NCBI GenBank assembly: GCA_025435555.1
Contig: JAIWWG010000073.1
Span: 115,293-179,292, forward strand
Reading direction: 5' to 3'
DNA: 64,000 nt
DNA from: Chytriomyces cf. hyalinus JEL632
Lineage: Eukaryota; Chytridiomycota; Chytridiomycetes; Chytridiales; Chytriomycetaceae
Part shown: positions 31,855-43,485 of the stretch, piece after piece
Numbering within the stretch: position 1 is the first letter of the stretch
Layout of the letters: each line of letters opens with the position of its first letter
The notes under the pieces: generated by a model
The model's input: the letters and a program-made list of their open reading frames with translations, nothing else
The model's database searches: none
Told to the model about the DNA's origin: nothing
Position numbers and translations under genes: made by a program

Positions 31855-32925
31855 CTAAGTGGGGCAATTGAAGTGCCTGACACACTGTGGGCGGTCACAC
31901 GTCAGGACATTGCACCAGCTTTTGCAGTCAATTTCCATGTGGGAAGATATGTTTTGACGCTTGCAGTGTTGGCATCCACCCTTTTTTCTTGATGTTCCTG
32001 AAGGGTACGAGTCTTTTGTCGTTTCCTTTCCTTTGATGATAAGGCAGTTCGAACATCGTATTTCCTTCACCAAGACATTCCGCAAGGTGGTGTATGGTGC
32101 TTTTGGTTGAAAGGGACTGTTCTTCTGCCTCACGGAGGAGGTTTTTGGCATACCACCAAGTAGAAGCAGCATTTGAATTGCCGGCATGCAATGCAGTGCC
32201 AAAGAGTCCTTCAACAGCTGATTGCATGCTGGTTATGGATGGGTGCTCTTGGGTTATGAGGGAGGCTCTGAACCTGGAATCCAAAAGGGATAAACGATTC
32301 TGTATTGATGGATAGTGAGCAAGGGTCAGCTGGGCCAAGCAAGACACAGGTGGATGATGAGCAAGGTCAAAGCATGAATCATGTGCGCATATGGACCGTG
32401 GAGTTGCAGTCGGCAAGAAACAAAAGAAATGGGAGAAGTGGGAGGGGAAGGGAGGGTTTTATAGTTACCTCTAAGGTGTGGCTGGTAGTGGGTCCTGGTC
32501 CACCACCTGCACAACCCCGGCGTAACCGATTCGTCGCAGTCGACAGTCTCCCGCCCAGGCCACCAAGAAGCCAGCGGCAAAGCATCCCCGTGACAGCTGT
32601 GCTCCGCCGCCACCCAAAAAACTTCACCAATCACCTCCGATGTTATTTGTGTTGCGGGTGGTGCGGTCTTGGAAATGCACGAGTTCTTCCGGAGAACCAT
32701 CGGCGGGTGGCTGTGGCAGAATCATTTTGAGGTAAAAGATGCCGTCGCTGAAGGGTGGCGGCAGTATCGGGGGTGGCGTCAACGATGGCTTGGAACAACG
32801 CGTCGCGCGAGGGGGTCCCGGACCTCTAATATTTCCGTGAGTATTGGAATCATCTCATCGGGTATGTCGCAGAAGGAGAGGCCGATGAGCCGCGATGCTG
32901 CTGGGGTTGGGCGCTTGTGTGCCAT
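31855..32925 (-). CDS. Uncharacterised multi-exon locus with a Cys-rich C-terminus
   Basis: A likely start at 32925 opens MAHKRPTPAASRLIGLSFCDIPDEMIPILTEI. Two further open stretches follow in other frames: a Trp-rich part near 32690-32470 (FWVAAEHSCHGDALPLASWW) and a helical part near 32300-32090 (ITSMQSAVEGLFGTALHAG). The last exon contains IRCSNC, GGCQHC and KSWCNVLTCDRPQC, which looks like a compact zinc-binding end. I could not fix the introns with confidence, because the phases of the best GT/AG sites do not all agree. No function is assigned; a divergent MYND- or RING-like end is possible but not shown. Confidence 0.35.
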
Positions 32926-33041
32926 TGTGGGTGGGCGTGTAAGCTGTGTGCAGTGTGTTTCCTTGACCAACGGCCCCTGACACATTCTTGGTCATACAGA
33001 GCTTCTTATTATCGCGACCAATAAACACGCCATTTTATATT

Positions 33042-36000
33042 TTATTTCTGTGGTGGTTTGAAGTTGTATTTGCGTCCCTCCTCGTAGATGGCGTCCAGTA
33101 CTTGTTCAAACGTACCCTCCTTGGTGAGCGCCAGATACTTTTTGTACAGCAGAAGGGCGGCCCGCGCATCTTCGATACTGTCGTGAGTGTCCTGTTGAAT
33201 GTCGCTGCGAAGGAGACTCCACGCAAGGAAGCGGAGCGACAGTTTCCTTCCACAGCGTCAGTTTACAGATTGAAACAAAAGTTGCAAACAAACGCACCTT
33301 TGCCGCTCTTTGATGAAAAAGATGTCCACAGTGTCGATAATCTGCTCCGGTGGTACAATGATATCTGAGAAAATTGTATAAGCCCAGACAACGCCAAAAG
33401 CTTGCATGTCCGAAAACTCTCAACTGATTGTCCGAAAATCTTTCTTGAGCCCGTGCCCCACAAAAATGCATCCTGAATCGACAAGATGGCGTAACTTCTG
33501 GTAAGCAACTTTTAAATGAACTAGCGGATGCGTTGAAGTCACGGGATCCAGATCGCCAGCTATTTCAACATGACTTTAAAAATCAATGAAAGCAGCCCAG
33601 CCGAAAAAAAAAACCAAACCATAAATGCCGCTATATTCCGTCAAATAATCGACAATTGGATCCTGAATGGCAATATAATCGTCCATGAACGGCACTCCTT
33701 CCATGGGTCCATCTTTTCCTCGAAGAACACTGACTCGCGCGAGGCCGAGTTTCGAAGGCAATATCGTCGATCGTGAACCGTCGCTGCGGATTTCCAATTC
33801 TTCCTGAAGACAATTTTACAGCTCATCTGCATCAGTTTGCCTCCCACATAGACGCGCAAACAATGGTCACCTTTTGCAGTGAGACAAATTCCGCGTCGAT
33901 TGCAACCAAGTATCCAGAAATAAGAGGAAGTTCTGACTCTGCAAGTGGAACCGACATGATTGCCAGATCTTGGCGCTCGCTTTTTGAAAGAATATCAGCA
34001 TTGAAGTTGTTCAAATAAAAAAAAAGCTCACTTCAGCACGGCCGTCTCTGTCAGTAAACTATCCAGCGGCACTGCCGAATCCAATTTGCTGTAGTCAATC
34101 ATATCATTCAAATCCACGCGAATGTATTGCATGACAGTGGGAGTCTTCCACTTTGTAAACTGTGTGGCTTCGTTGGCAGAAATAGGCTCCACCAAAAAGT
34201 CGTTGAACAGAAGCCAGCCAGATTCATCGTCCACTGTGTCAAATCAATACATCAGCTGTCAATTTCATAAATTGAGGGATAACTGTTACCGTATATGTGA
34301 GCCACCAGATGAGACCTCGATGCCGTGTCCCCAGTCTTGATCTCCGACACAACACCCTGCGCGAAACGTTTCCACTTTAGAACGATAACCAAGTTACACC
34401 GCCATTCAAATACACCCACCTTCAAGTCATAAATCGCCACCTGTTCCTCTTCATACTCGTCAATATTGAATCCATCCTTTTCCAAATCAAACACCGACAC
34501 CTGCGCTCCCTTCAAAACCAGTGCAATTCTGTAAAAAAAAAAAAGAAAAAATCAGGAAGCCATCCATCAAATAAACCAGTAAAAAATTCAGACAATCCTC
34601 ACCTCTGCGGAATCCACGATCCACTCCCGCCTTCCATCCAAGTCTCAACGAGATCGCCCGCATTCAAACTAAAATTGATGGATAGCAAGTTTGGCAACCG
34701 ACGCACAGTTTTTGTGTGTGAAATGGTTTGCTGCTTGTTGCATCCAGCACATGGCGCTCTAAATGAAGTCTCCTTTAGGAAACTGATTTCCAGGAGTTGC
34801 CCAAACGAAGGAATGACTTCAGCCGATGAAAACTGAAAGAGCGCAGGTCAATAAAAGGACGCACGCAAAACACCCTGCGCAAAAAAAAAAAAAAATAGGA
34901 AACAGAAATCTCACCTTAAGCCCAACATCAATCACAAACGCAATAGTATCCTTCAAATCCTTCTTTCCACAGCCATTACACGAATTCACGCCACGCATGG
35001 GAAGCCCCATCACCTGCTTCATGACAGTTTCCAACGCTTCACTTTCTTCACGGTTTTCAGTACACAATCCCGAAACACCGACCCCACTTTCGCCACTAAT
35101 CACTTCCAAAATGAACCGATGGAATCCATGGATCATAACCCCAACATCCTTGACGGGTTGTTTGACAGCCCCAACACCCTTCACGCTGTCCTCGTCAAAC
35201 AGGCCAAGCGCGCCGGCATCTTTCAAACCGGCAAACACGTTCAAAAAGTTTCCCGCTTGACAGTTTGCACCTTTCGCGTCTTTGAGCATTGCAAACAGAA
35301 AACCCAGTTCACAAAGGAGACAGCTTTTCGGTTTTGAACATTTCAAGTTTGAAATATGCGATGCAGCCACGCGTCTCAACGGTGGAGTGTAATAGAAAAG
35401 CTGCAGCAGCGCGTTTGTGTACGAGTTTGAAATGTGCGTTTCGAGGCCGCTGTGGTTTGGCGAGGATTTGTTGAAGAAGGCAAAGTCAAAGTCTTCGATT
35501 CCAAATTTCGAGTATTTGATTTGAACGCGCCGGTACGGTTTTGGAATGGGTGAGGTCGTTGCGCTGGATGGATACGCAGCGTCCAAGATTGGCTGACATA
35601 GAAAAATGAATCAGAATCTGCAAAAACTAGATCGACGATAAAAGACAAACTCACACTGTCTCTCACGCCATACCCGCTCCGTCTCCCAGACTTTCCTAAC
35701 CCTTCCCTCTCCTGCTCACTTCTAAATTTAGGAAACCCGCTCTCAAGTGCTGCTCGTGCCTGAGACTGAGCCCAGATACTTTGCACAGTTTGGTTTCGTC
35801 GAAACGATAAACCAGGATTTTGCGCGTATCCAACAAAATCGCTCATTTTTGCTTGTGCAAGGACTTCCTTCGGGATACGTGTGAGTGGTCGTGATGCGTC
35901 GTGCGTGAGGCTTGTGGGCCATGATGCGCTCAACAGCTGTTCGTTGTAGTATGGCATTCCTACAAGTGAGAGCGGGCTATTTTGCGCACCATCTTTGTTA

Positions 36001-37263
36001 ATCATTTGCCATAGAAACTGAAAAGCGCACTCAACTCTTGATCTCGCACTGGAATCAACTTTGGAGTCAAATCCGGCACAGTCGATTCCCTCTCGTACGT
36101 GTTGACGCGTGCAATTTCGGCTGATTTTGTTGAATAAAGCGACACTGTCCCTGAAGAACTCGCAACAGCTAAATAGTCTCCAGTCGTGCTGTACTCCATA
36201 CTGGTCATGTATCCATCCAATTGAGTCTAAAAAAAAATTGCGCGTTATTCAAATGAGTTGAACGCAAAATCAACCAGCTCACATCATGCAACTCCGCTTC
36301 ATGCACCCGAGAATTCAACGGATCCCACGAAACAACATGCCCCGAATCCTGAATCCCAATCATACTCGGCGATGGCTCCTCAGTCCCATCCACCAACCCA
36401 AACCTTACAAACGTGGGCATCGCCGGCTGCTGCTGCAGGTTCTCCGAATCCGGTACAGGAACCAACGCCGGCATATCCACTTGATGCAAAAATTTCGGAT
36501 TCGAAGGAGTCGAGAGATCCCATAACTTCACACATGCGTCGGGGAGCATATAGGGTCTTTGCATTGTGAATCCGGTGGTTGCGAGGAGGATGGAGGGGCC
36601 CTTTGCGTGTAGGGATGGGCATGGAGAGAGGTCTAGATCGGAAAGCATTCCTGAATGTGAATCGAAGCGGGATATGACGCGTGCGGCGGGTAGTTTCATG
36701 TCTCGGACATGTACGGCACCAGCAGCTGTTGCGCAGAGCAGCAGTTTCGAAGAAGTATTGGAAGATGAGGAAAGCGGTCGCATGATGACGTAGGGTGCAC
36801 TCGATCCGTCCGGTTGAGCGAGAGTTTTCAGAATGATTCCTGTTTTTTTGCCCAACTTGTTGAGTTTTTCGAAAGAAAGAGAGCGCAAGTCAACAATGAT
36901 CTTCACCCGATCGAAGTCCAACTAGAAGCAACGCGCCAAATGAGGTTGATACAACAAGATCGCTGTCAATGAGAGCCATGCACTGAAACAGTCCTATTGA
37001 CGAATTCTCGCTCGCACGGAGAAGCCAGCGAGATCGAAGTGAGTCCCGGTCTCTGAGCGAAACTGCAAGTAGATAGACACGTGAAGCGGAGGAAAAGATC
37101 AAGAAGCGATTCAGGACAACACAAGCGAGGAACTGAGACGATGTAAAAACTTACTCTCGCCATCGGAAAGCACCACAAGACCCTTATCGACACTCTCGAT
37201 GGCTCTGACGCCACTCTCTGCTACGAATCCGCATGTGTGCAAACTCAAGCTGGGTGGCTGCAT
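33042..37263 (-). CDS. PAN2: PAN2, catalytic subunit of the PAN2-PAN3 deadenylase
   Basis: About 15 exons on the minus strand from 37263 ([13 protein letters not shown]) to 33042. The N-terminal WD40 region includes [19 protein letters not shown] and [12 protein letters not shown]. The [13 protein letters not shown] linker follows, then the inactive UCH-like domain ([33 protein letters not shown], with CxxC pairs CLLC and CNGC). The C-terminal DEDDh exonuclease has [68 protein letters not shown] and [19 protein letters not shown], so all four acidic ligands and the His are present. PAN2 trims poly(A) tails with PAN3. The junction between exon 2 and exon 3 (about 36905) seems to need one extra base; see findings. 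Confidence 0.93.
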
Positions 37264-37450
37264 GGACAGCACGCGGCCCTATTTCGGTGGAGCATCAGTT
37301 GCAACGAAACAAGTCTCTGCCTAAGAGTGCCTCACGTTCTCAGTGCCGATCCAAACAAGCGCCTCGATGCAGTCAAAGTGCATGCATGTGCTCTGGGTTT
37401 GCGTGTCAACAACTCCAACTCGTTGCATTTATTTTTTATGAGTTTATTTA

Positions 37451-37979
37451 TTGCTGGCTATTTTCAGTAAAGCAGCGTCTCTGAACCCAAAACAGCCCAT
37501 AACAGCCCAATTGACACCATCAACCACCGCCATCAGCATCTCAACGTCCATATATGTCCACTGGAATCCAGCAAGAGGTGCCTATTCTTGTTTGAGCAAG
37601 AATACGAAGATCCCCACAACAACCACAAAAGTGTCTCTCGGATCGCTCATATCTACGACAAGCAGCCATCCTATTCGAAACTCAATCCAACGGTCTAAAC
37701 AACGGCAACGTATCCTGGGTGATCCCCAGCACTGGACGCGAACGCCCAGTCACTGTCCCACCATCCACCATCCTTTCTGGACGAATCTTTGTTCTCTCTC
37801 AGATGAGCAGGAAGAAGCTGTTCAGTGTATCTCACATCCATAGCTTCTTTCAATGCGATGAAGCCACAGTTTGGCAACAAGGCGTTCGCAATATCATCAT
37901 CACAAAGCAGGAAGGAGACATTATATGGCTTGCTCTGAGCGTAAGCAGTTTGGATTCTATTGGCTACTTCCACCTCTGA
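37451..37979 (+). CDS. Small uncharacterised protein
   Basis: Two exons (37451-37577 and 37666-37979) joined across an 88-bp GT..AG intron give about 146 residues. The second exon has a beta-rich look (GNVSWVIPSTGRERPVTVPP, GRIFVLSQMSRKKLF, WQQGVRNIIITKQEGDIIWLAL). There is no signal peptide or obvious domain. The frame stays open over 147 codons across a phase-1 junction, and the codon use resembles the neighbours, but the opposite strand is also open for 90 codons. I do not recognise the family. Confidence 0.4.
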
Positions 37980-38196
37980 TTCTGGTCCCAGAGGACCGTT
38001 TTAAGTGCATCATACCTGCAATAAACGAGCTGATCAGGGCCTTGATCATTTGCTTTCGTTTTCTGCTTCTCAACCACTGGAAGGAGGCGGGATTGGGTGC
38101 ACGCGCATCACAGCAACATCTGTCAAGTACATCGGCAGAAATGAATTTTATAGCGAAACGACAAGTTGTCCCATATCTCTTTCAACTTCACATCCA

Positions 38197-38758
38197 TCAC
38201 AACTCATCCTTTCCACCAAGAATATCCAACAGCTCGACATGGAACACAAGCGTGGCTCCTCCAGGGATCTTACCACCAGCACCACGGTCTCCGTATCCTG
38301 AGTTGGTCGATTTTAGATAAAGCGGCTCCAAAAACAGGAAGAGAAACTCACCCCACGCAGGCGGAATAATCAGCTTCCGCTTCTCCCCAACACACATGTC
38401 AAGCAACCCTTGGTCCCATCCTTTGATAACCTGACCTTGGCCCAAAGTAAACTCGAACGGCTGGTTACGATCCACAGAGCTGTCAAACTTGTCCCCGTTG
38501 CTGAAGAGGGTTCCTGTGTAGTGCATGGATAATTTGTCGCCGGCCTTGGCTTTACGCGTGCATTCTTCGACTGGGACTCTCTTCATGACGCCTTGAATTT
38601 TTAAATTGTTAGAACAAGTTCAATGTGATCGTTGTTGCCGTTGTTGTACCGATTTGGAGCTTCGTAGGAGGTGCGCGCTCCTTCTTTACGCCGTCTGCGG
38701 TGGCAGAGACGGCAGCAACGGCCGACAGGAGCAGCGATGCGAAGGCAATGAGTTTCAT
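38197..38758 (-). CDS. FPR2: ER-lumen FKBP-type prolyl isomerase ending in KDEL
   Basis: Three exons (38758-38650, 38591-38352, 38297-38197) give about 149 residues. A cleavable signal peptide ([19 protein letters not shown]) precedes a full FKBP domain: [75 protein letters not shown] and HVELLDI. The C-terminus is GGKDEL, a classical ER-retrieval signal. Active-site aromatics (Y in HYTGTL, F in FEFTLG, W in KGWDQGL, Y in GYGDRG) are present, so it should be catalytic and FK506-binding. It is a tandem neighbour of a second FKBP at 38808-39387, 50 bp away on the same strand. Confidence 0.93.
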
Positions 38759-38807
38759 GTGAATATATTCTGTCTTTATTTATATACTCAGTCGGGACAC
38801 CATCAAT

Positions 38808-39387
38808 TTACAACTCCTCTTTGTCCGCAGAAGGAGCCTCCTTGTTGAGGATGGCCAACAGCTCCACGTCAAAGACAAGAGTAGCGCCGCCAGGAATGAC
38901 ACCACCAGCGCCTCTGTCACCGTATCCTGCAATGTGAAATGATTAGCAAAGATGGAATTGAAAACAACAACAAAACACAAACCAAGCGCAGGAGGAATCG
39001 TCAACACACGCTTCTCACCCACACACATGTCCAACAACCCTTTATCCCATCCTTGAATCACGCGACCCGTGCCAATCACAAAGTTGAAGGGCGAGTTACG
39101 GTCACGCGAGCTATCAAACTTGCGTCCATTTGAAAAGAGCGTGCCAGTGTAGTGCATGGATAAATTGTCGCCTGATTTGCTTTTGCGCGTACATTCGGAT
39201 GCGGGGATGGCGTGGGTGACATCTTTGCATTATTGACTGTTGAGTTTGCTTGATATGTGATGCCAAATGACAGAGCATAGCTCACCAACAACCAGCTCAG
39301 CCGGCGCTTGTTTGTCTTCACTCGACTCGCTCGCATGCGCAACGGCAAACAGTCCAAACAGTACAGTCGAAACCCACTGCAACTTCA
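38808..39387 (-). CDS. FPR2: ER-lumen FKBP-type prolyl isomerase ending in KEEL
   Basis: Three exons on the minus strand with the same layout as the neighbour at 38197-38758. The signal peptide is [19 protein letters not shown]. The FKBP domain reads [75 protein letters not shown], then DVELLAILN. The protein ends SADKEEL, a likely ER-retrieval variant. Intron positions and domain wording are shared with the neighbour, so the pair arose by tandem duplication. The catalytic residues are conserved in both copies. Confidence 0.92.
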
Positions 39388-39416
39388 TTTTTAGATCAAC
39401 TTTATTTAACGCAAAG

Positions 39417-40267
39417 ATGTTCACATCATACTCATCAGCGCGGGTCCCACCCACCAAAATCACAGCAATGGGCACAGAAAACGTCATTTGTGAGGACACT
39501 GAGATCCAGGGCGGATCTATCCACTTTGGCGGCAGCAACATTGTCCATCCAAAGTCAAAGATCCGGAACGAGGCTGGCGGTGCGATTGTGTTTGGCAACC
39601 GCAACGTTATTGAGGAGGGTGCTGTTATCATCAACTGGTGCGTTTTTAACGGAAACATGGGGGGGGCAATGTTGGTTTCGCACTGACTACTGACTGGGCA
39701 TGAAATATATCAGGTCGTCGGAAACGCTCAATATTGGATCGGACAACTTGTTTGAAGTCGGATGCGGTGAGACACAATGAAACGGGCACACATGTGATCA
39801 ATTGGCTCACTTTTATTGAAAGTGTTTGAAGGGTTGGGAATCGGCGATGGCTGCATCGTTGAACCCAAAGGTAAACCTCATTTCCATCAACACCACATCA
39901 TGTCCAAGAAATCCTCACTCTCACAACAACAAACAAAAACAACAGCCAGGATCCTTCCAGGCGCCAGCCTTGGGGACAATTGCGTGGTTGGGGCAATGTG
40001 CAAAACCTTTGAACGCGATGTCGTCCCAAATGATACTGTCATTTTCGGAGGAAACAATGACAGACGCATTCAGACGGCGCGTTCAAAGGAGCAGGAGGTC
40101 TTGCATACAAAACATATCGAGTATTTGAAGGATGTTTTGAAGAGATCGCATCCGGCAAAGGTTACGTCTTGTATTATTTTGGAACACCCCTTTTTTGTAA
40201 ACTGATTCCTTGCCCTGCGAATGCGTCACAGGCTGGAATCACTCAAACCATCGGTGTCGTATCATAG
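39417..40267 (+). CDS. DCTN6: Dynactin subunit 6 (p27)
   Basis: Five exons (39417-39637, 39714-39766, 39823-39870, 39946-40160, 40232-40267) give 190 residues, the same length as human DCTN6. The sequence is a left-handed beta-helix built of hexapeptide repeats: GTENVICEDTEIQGG, VHPKSKIRNEAGGAIVFG, GNRNVIEEGAVIINW, LNIGSDNLFEVGCVF, GIGDGCIVEPKARILPGASL and GDNCVVGAMCKTF. The C-terminal helix contains HIEYLKDVLKR. DCTN6 sits with DCTN5 at the pointed-end complex of dynactin, which recruits dynein to cargo. Yeast lacks a clear DCTN6, whereas filamentous and zoosporic fungi keep it. Confidence 0.93.
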
Positions 40268-40338
40268 CGACAACCCTCCCCTGCTTCCACCAAAACAACA
40301 AATAAATAATGCCCCATATTCTAAATCGCCAATTCGCA

Positions 40339-40900
40339 TCAGTTTTCCCTCAACATGCGAAACTTTTCAAACTTGAAGTAATCGTCCTTTGCCGTCGGAT
40401 GATATTGCTCCAACATCGATCGAGTCGTTTTGTAAAACTCGCTCGTCTTGTCTCGCCCGTCAATCACACATTGCAGACATGTTCGATGATACCGCCTCGT
40501 TAATAGGTATTGCGTTCCGAAACCTCCAGCGGCTACTGCAACGACCGAGTATAGTTTCAGACTCATGGGAATGTTTCGACGGCCGACGGGATCCTTGAAA
40601 CAAAACAGAACGAAAAAATGAGCGTGCGGGGAGCCATGGGTGACAGCAGCTGTTTTCATACAATGGCATAGTATCCAACGCCGGACCAGAACATGAAATT
40701 CAACGGGGTTGAAATGGATTCGGAGAAGGAAAAGGCCGACAGGCATTTCTGCTCCTGTGGGTCCGAATAGTCGAAGGGAGGCGGGTGTCAGTGTCATGGC
40801 CATTTGACAAGAGTCACAAGGATACCTCGGCATTCGGGGCTGGGATCGCTTTATCGGCAATGCTCTTTTGAAGATGTTGGACCAGCGCAAACTCAATCAT
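40339..40900 (-). CDS. Small uncharacterised two-helix membrane protein
   Basis: Three exons on the minus strand from 40900 (MIEFALVQHLQKSIADK) to 40339. Splicing joins PNAE to EQKCLSAFSFSESISTP, and then YYAI to DPVGRRNIPMS. Two hydrophobic stretches are present: LNFMFWSGVGYYAI and LYSVVAVAAGGFGTQYLL. A CxxC (TCLQC) and a charged C-terminus (DDYFKFEKFRMLREN) follow. The total is roughly 150 residues. The first exon ends 17 bp from the F-box gene's stop, on the same strand. The size and shape suggest a small mitochondrial or ER membrane protein, but I do not recognise it. Confidence 0.5.
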
Positions 40901-40917
40901 TTTTCAACGTTTGATTT

Positions 40918-41952
40918 TTATTCATACTGGGCATGCGCGTTCAACACGTCAAACACTCGCCACATTGGGCGCTCCACCGCCAACTTCATACACACGTTCT
41001 GCGTCTCCTTTTTAAGCTGCACTCGCTCGTCAGAAAGCAAAAGCTCCAAGATATCTGGACGGTTCTGGTTGGTGGCAAGCTTGAGACACCAGTCGCCTGG
41101 CTGAGTGGGATCCCAGTCCTTTTCTGCGAGCATGGCTTCCACCGCTTCAATGTCTCCTTGCAGCACTGATAAAAGAAACTGGCCGTTTGGAATGCGGTCA
41201 TCCAATAAAAACACCTCCGCCATTTCCAGAGAATTGATGAGGTTGACGATCCGGTAGTCCACATAGCTCAGATCTACGCGGCGGTCTTGCAGCAGAAGTT
41301 TAACCATTTCGCATTTGTCCTGGTCCGCCGCCGTTTCTAACGCATGGTTCCCGTGATTCGAGACTTCAAACCCACGGTCCATCAAGGTCTGTACAACTTC
41401 CCTCCATCCAAATGCGATTGCATGAAGCATAAACAAATGGATATTCGTATGAGACAAAGGTAAATCTTGGTTGTTCGCGAGTATCATCATGGCAGCTACA
41501 CCAGACGGATACTGGGATTCATAGATCCATTGCAACAACCGAGGAACAGCTTGCTTCTCCAAGATTGACGACACGTGAGCCACAAGTTTCTCGGCTACAG
41601 GCTGAGAGACTACGCTTCATCTACTACCAACAGCCCAATCATCCTTATACAACTGTTCACGATCCTCCAGTACAGATTGAAACCCGACAGCAAGATACGT
41701 GATCGGGAGCGTGTCAAGGATCAGATGCATATCTTTTTCCAAACAAATGCGCCTGTCAAGGTGTGTGCGAGCAAATGGCAAGTCTGTAAGCAGGATCTGT
41801 GAGAGCATCTTTGAGGATAGGGCCACTTCGCAGATGTTGTCATTGATGGGAAGATGGACAAGGATCTGTTCGAGTAGCTCGCGCGGGAGAGACAGCAGAG
41901 ACATGCTGTGTGAGTTGGTTGATGCGTGGCTGTTGGTTTCAAGCGTGGCCAT
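40918..41952 (-). CDS. F-box protein with ankyrin-like repeats
   Basis: The start at 41952 gives MATLETNSHASTNSHSMSLL, then an F-box-like motif (LPRELLEQILVHLPINDNICEVALSSK). A 63-bp intron (GTGAAC..TAG, about 41659-41597) joins VGFQSVLED to PEKLVAHVSSILEKQAV. The second exon holds about five degenerate ankyrin-type units: IHLFMLHAIAFGWREVVQTL, NHALETAADQDKCEMVKLLL, NGQFLLSVLQGDIEAVEAML and WCLKLATNQNRPDILELLL. F-box plus ankyrin arrays are a large, fast-evolving group in chytrid genomes. The protein is probably an SCF substrate adaptor. A 30-bp alternative intron was rejected as too short. Confidence 0.65.
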
Positions 41953-42218
41953 TTAAAATTGATTGGAATTGATTTGAACAAGTCCGCCATTCAACTGACA
42001 TCTGTCTTTGGGAGCACGTCATTGGGACTGCATCGAGTTTCTCTTTATTTGAATTCGCTGACACGCAACGAGTGTACTGAAATATAAACATGTACAAAGG
42101 GTAAAGAAAGGTTTACGGGGAAACACTGTCCGCCCAATTGCTAAGAAGCCATCCAACTGCCACGGTAACACCTCTTCAAGCTCATCTCCATCCATCCATC
42201 CACCGCATGCAAATGCTA

Positions 42219-42404
42219 CTATCCCTCTACATTCGCTGCCTCAGTGTCAAACAGGGCCTCAACAACTTGCATGTCCTCCGCTGCTGATTCGCGCGTGGCT
42301 TGTGTGTTGTTTGCATGTGTCCATAGAGATTGCTCAATGTCGTCGAGACGCTGCATCACAGACAGTAGCACTGCTTTGGAGTTATTGTTGGATGAAGATG
42401 GCAT
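42219..42404 (-). CDS. Possible small coiled-coil protein
   Basis: A 61-codon frame starting MPSSSNNNSKAVLLSVMQ is followed by a heptad-like helix (RLDDIEQSLWTHANNTQATRESAAEDMQ). It lies in an otherwise empty stretch between two minus-strand genes, with T/A-rich flanks. An upstream in-frame ATG (MRQKK) is possible. The pattern looks like a small coiled-coil subunit such as those in BLOC or HSBP-like proteins, but no family can be named. It could be chance. Confidence 0.35.
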   Translation of the reverse strand: MPSSSNNNSKAVLLSVMQRLDDIEQSLWTHANNTQATRESAAEDMQVVEALFDTEAANVEG

Positions 42405-42632
42405 TTTTTTTTGTCTCAAATTGGCACCAAACTGTCAAAACTTCCAAACTTGTCCCTCATGGCATTATTATGCATTTTTATTTATCAATATTATTTCATT
42501 TTATTTTCCTTATTACATGCGGTAGGGTGTTGGCGTATTCAAAAAAACAAAATTAGAGTCTCTCAGCTCATCAAAAAAAAAAGAAGTGTCAGCAAAAACA
42601 GTTGAAAGCAAAAAGTCAGTTGATAAAGCTTT

Positions 42633-43433
42633 TTAGATACATGGCCCTCTCGGTATATTGGCCATGGGCATTGTGGGCATGGTCAGGAACCACGGATGCG
42701 CAGTCACAGCCTCAATTGTCATTCGCGTTTCTTGCACAGGATCCAGCATTCCAAACAGCAAGTCTTTCAATGCATCCGTGCGTGATGTCGTCAAAATCGG
42801 ACGCCGCGTGCGTGCTTCACGTGTAGAGTTTGCTGGGAACGGTGGTCTCGTTTCCTGCGTTTCAAAATTTCACATCAACATGCAAAATCATCAAATGAAA
42901 ATAATCAAAACTCACAAGCAGTATAAACAACAACACTCCCAAACTCCACACATCCTGTTCCGGCCCACGGTGCGGCTCCAACGCAACACCTGCGCTGAAT
43001 GGGATGCATTCAGGAGGCGCATACGTCAATGTCCCAACAAAATCCCAGAAATAGTCGGTTCGACTTTTGGGGATGCTTCGCGATGCTCCAAAATCAATTA
43101 CTTTGACTTTCATGCTGTCGTCAATAATGACCTAAATAAATACATAATAATTAGAACGGCGTTATGAAAAATCTATGCAAAGAAATGACATACATTTTCA
43201 TCCTTAATATCTCTATGCACAAACCCACGTGAATGCAGATACGCAATCGCATCTGCAATTTGTTTAAAAATCAACCTCGTCACTCCTTCACTCATGCGCG
43301 GTTTCCGTTCAATGTAATCGAAAAGATCTTTTGAATGCGCGCGACGTTTGGCTCCTTGATATGGTTCTCGTGGAACGCTTCCTCCAACCATTTTGATTTT
43401 GCTTTTTGGGACTCGCATGGGTGGGTAATTGAG

Positions 43434-43485
<52 letters not shown>

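Noticed and set aside
32641-32925. E2 ubiquitin-conjugating (UBE2S-like) domain
   Set aside because: FSDGIFYLKMILPQPP looked E2-like, but no HPN or catalytic Cys motif follows and the frame ends soon after.
41597-41626. 30-bp GT..AG intron in the F-box gene
   Set aside because: It is too short; an alternative donor 33 bp earlier gives a normal 63-bp intron in the same phase.
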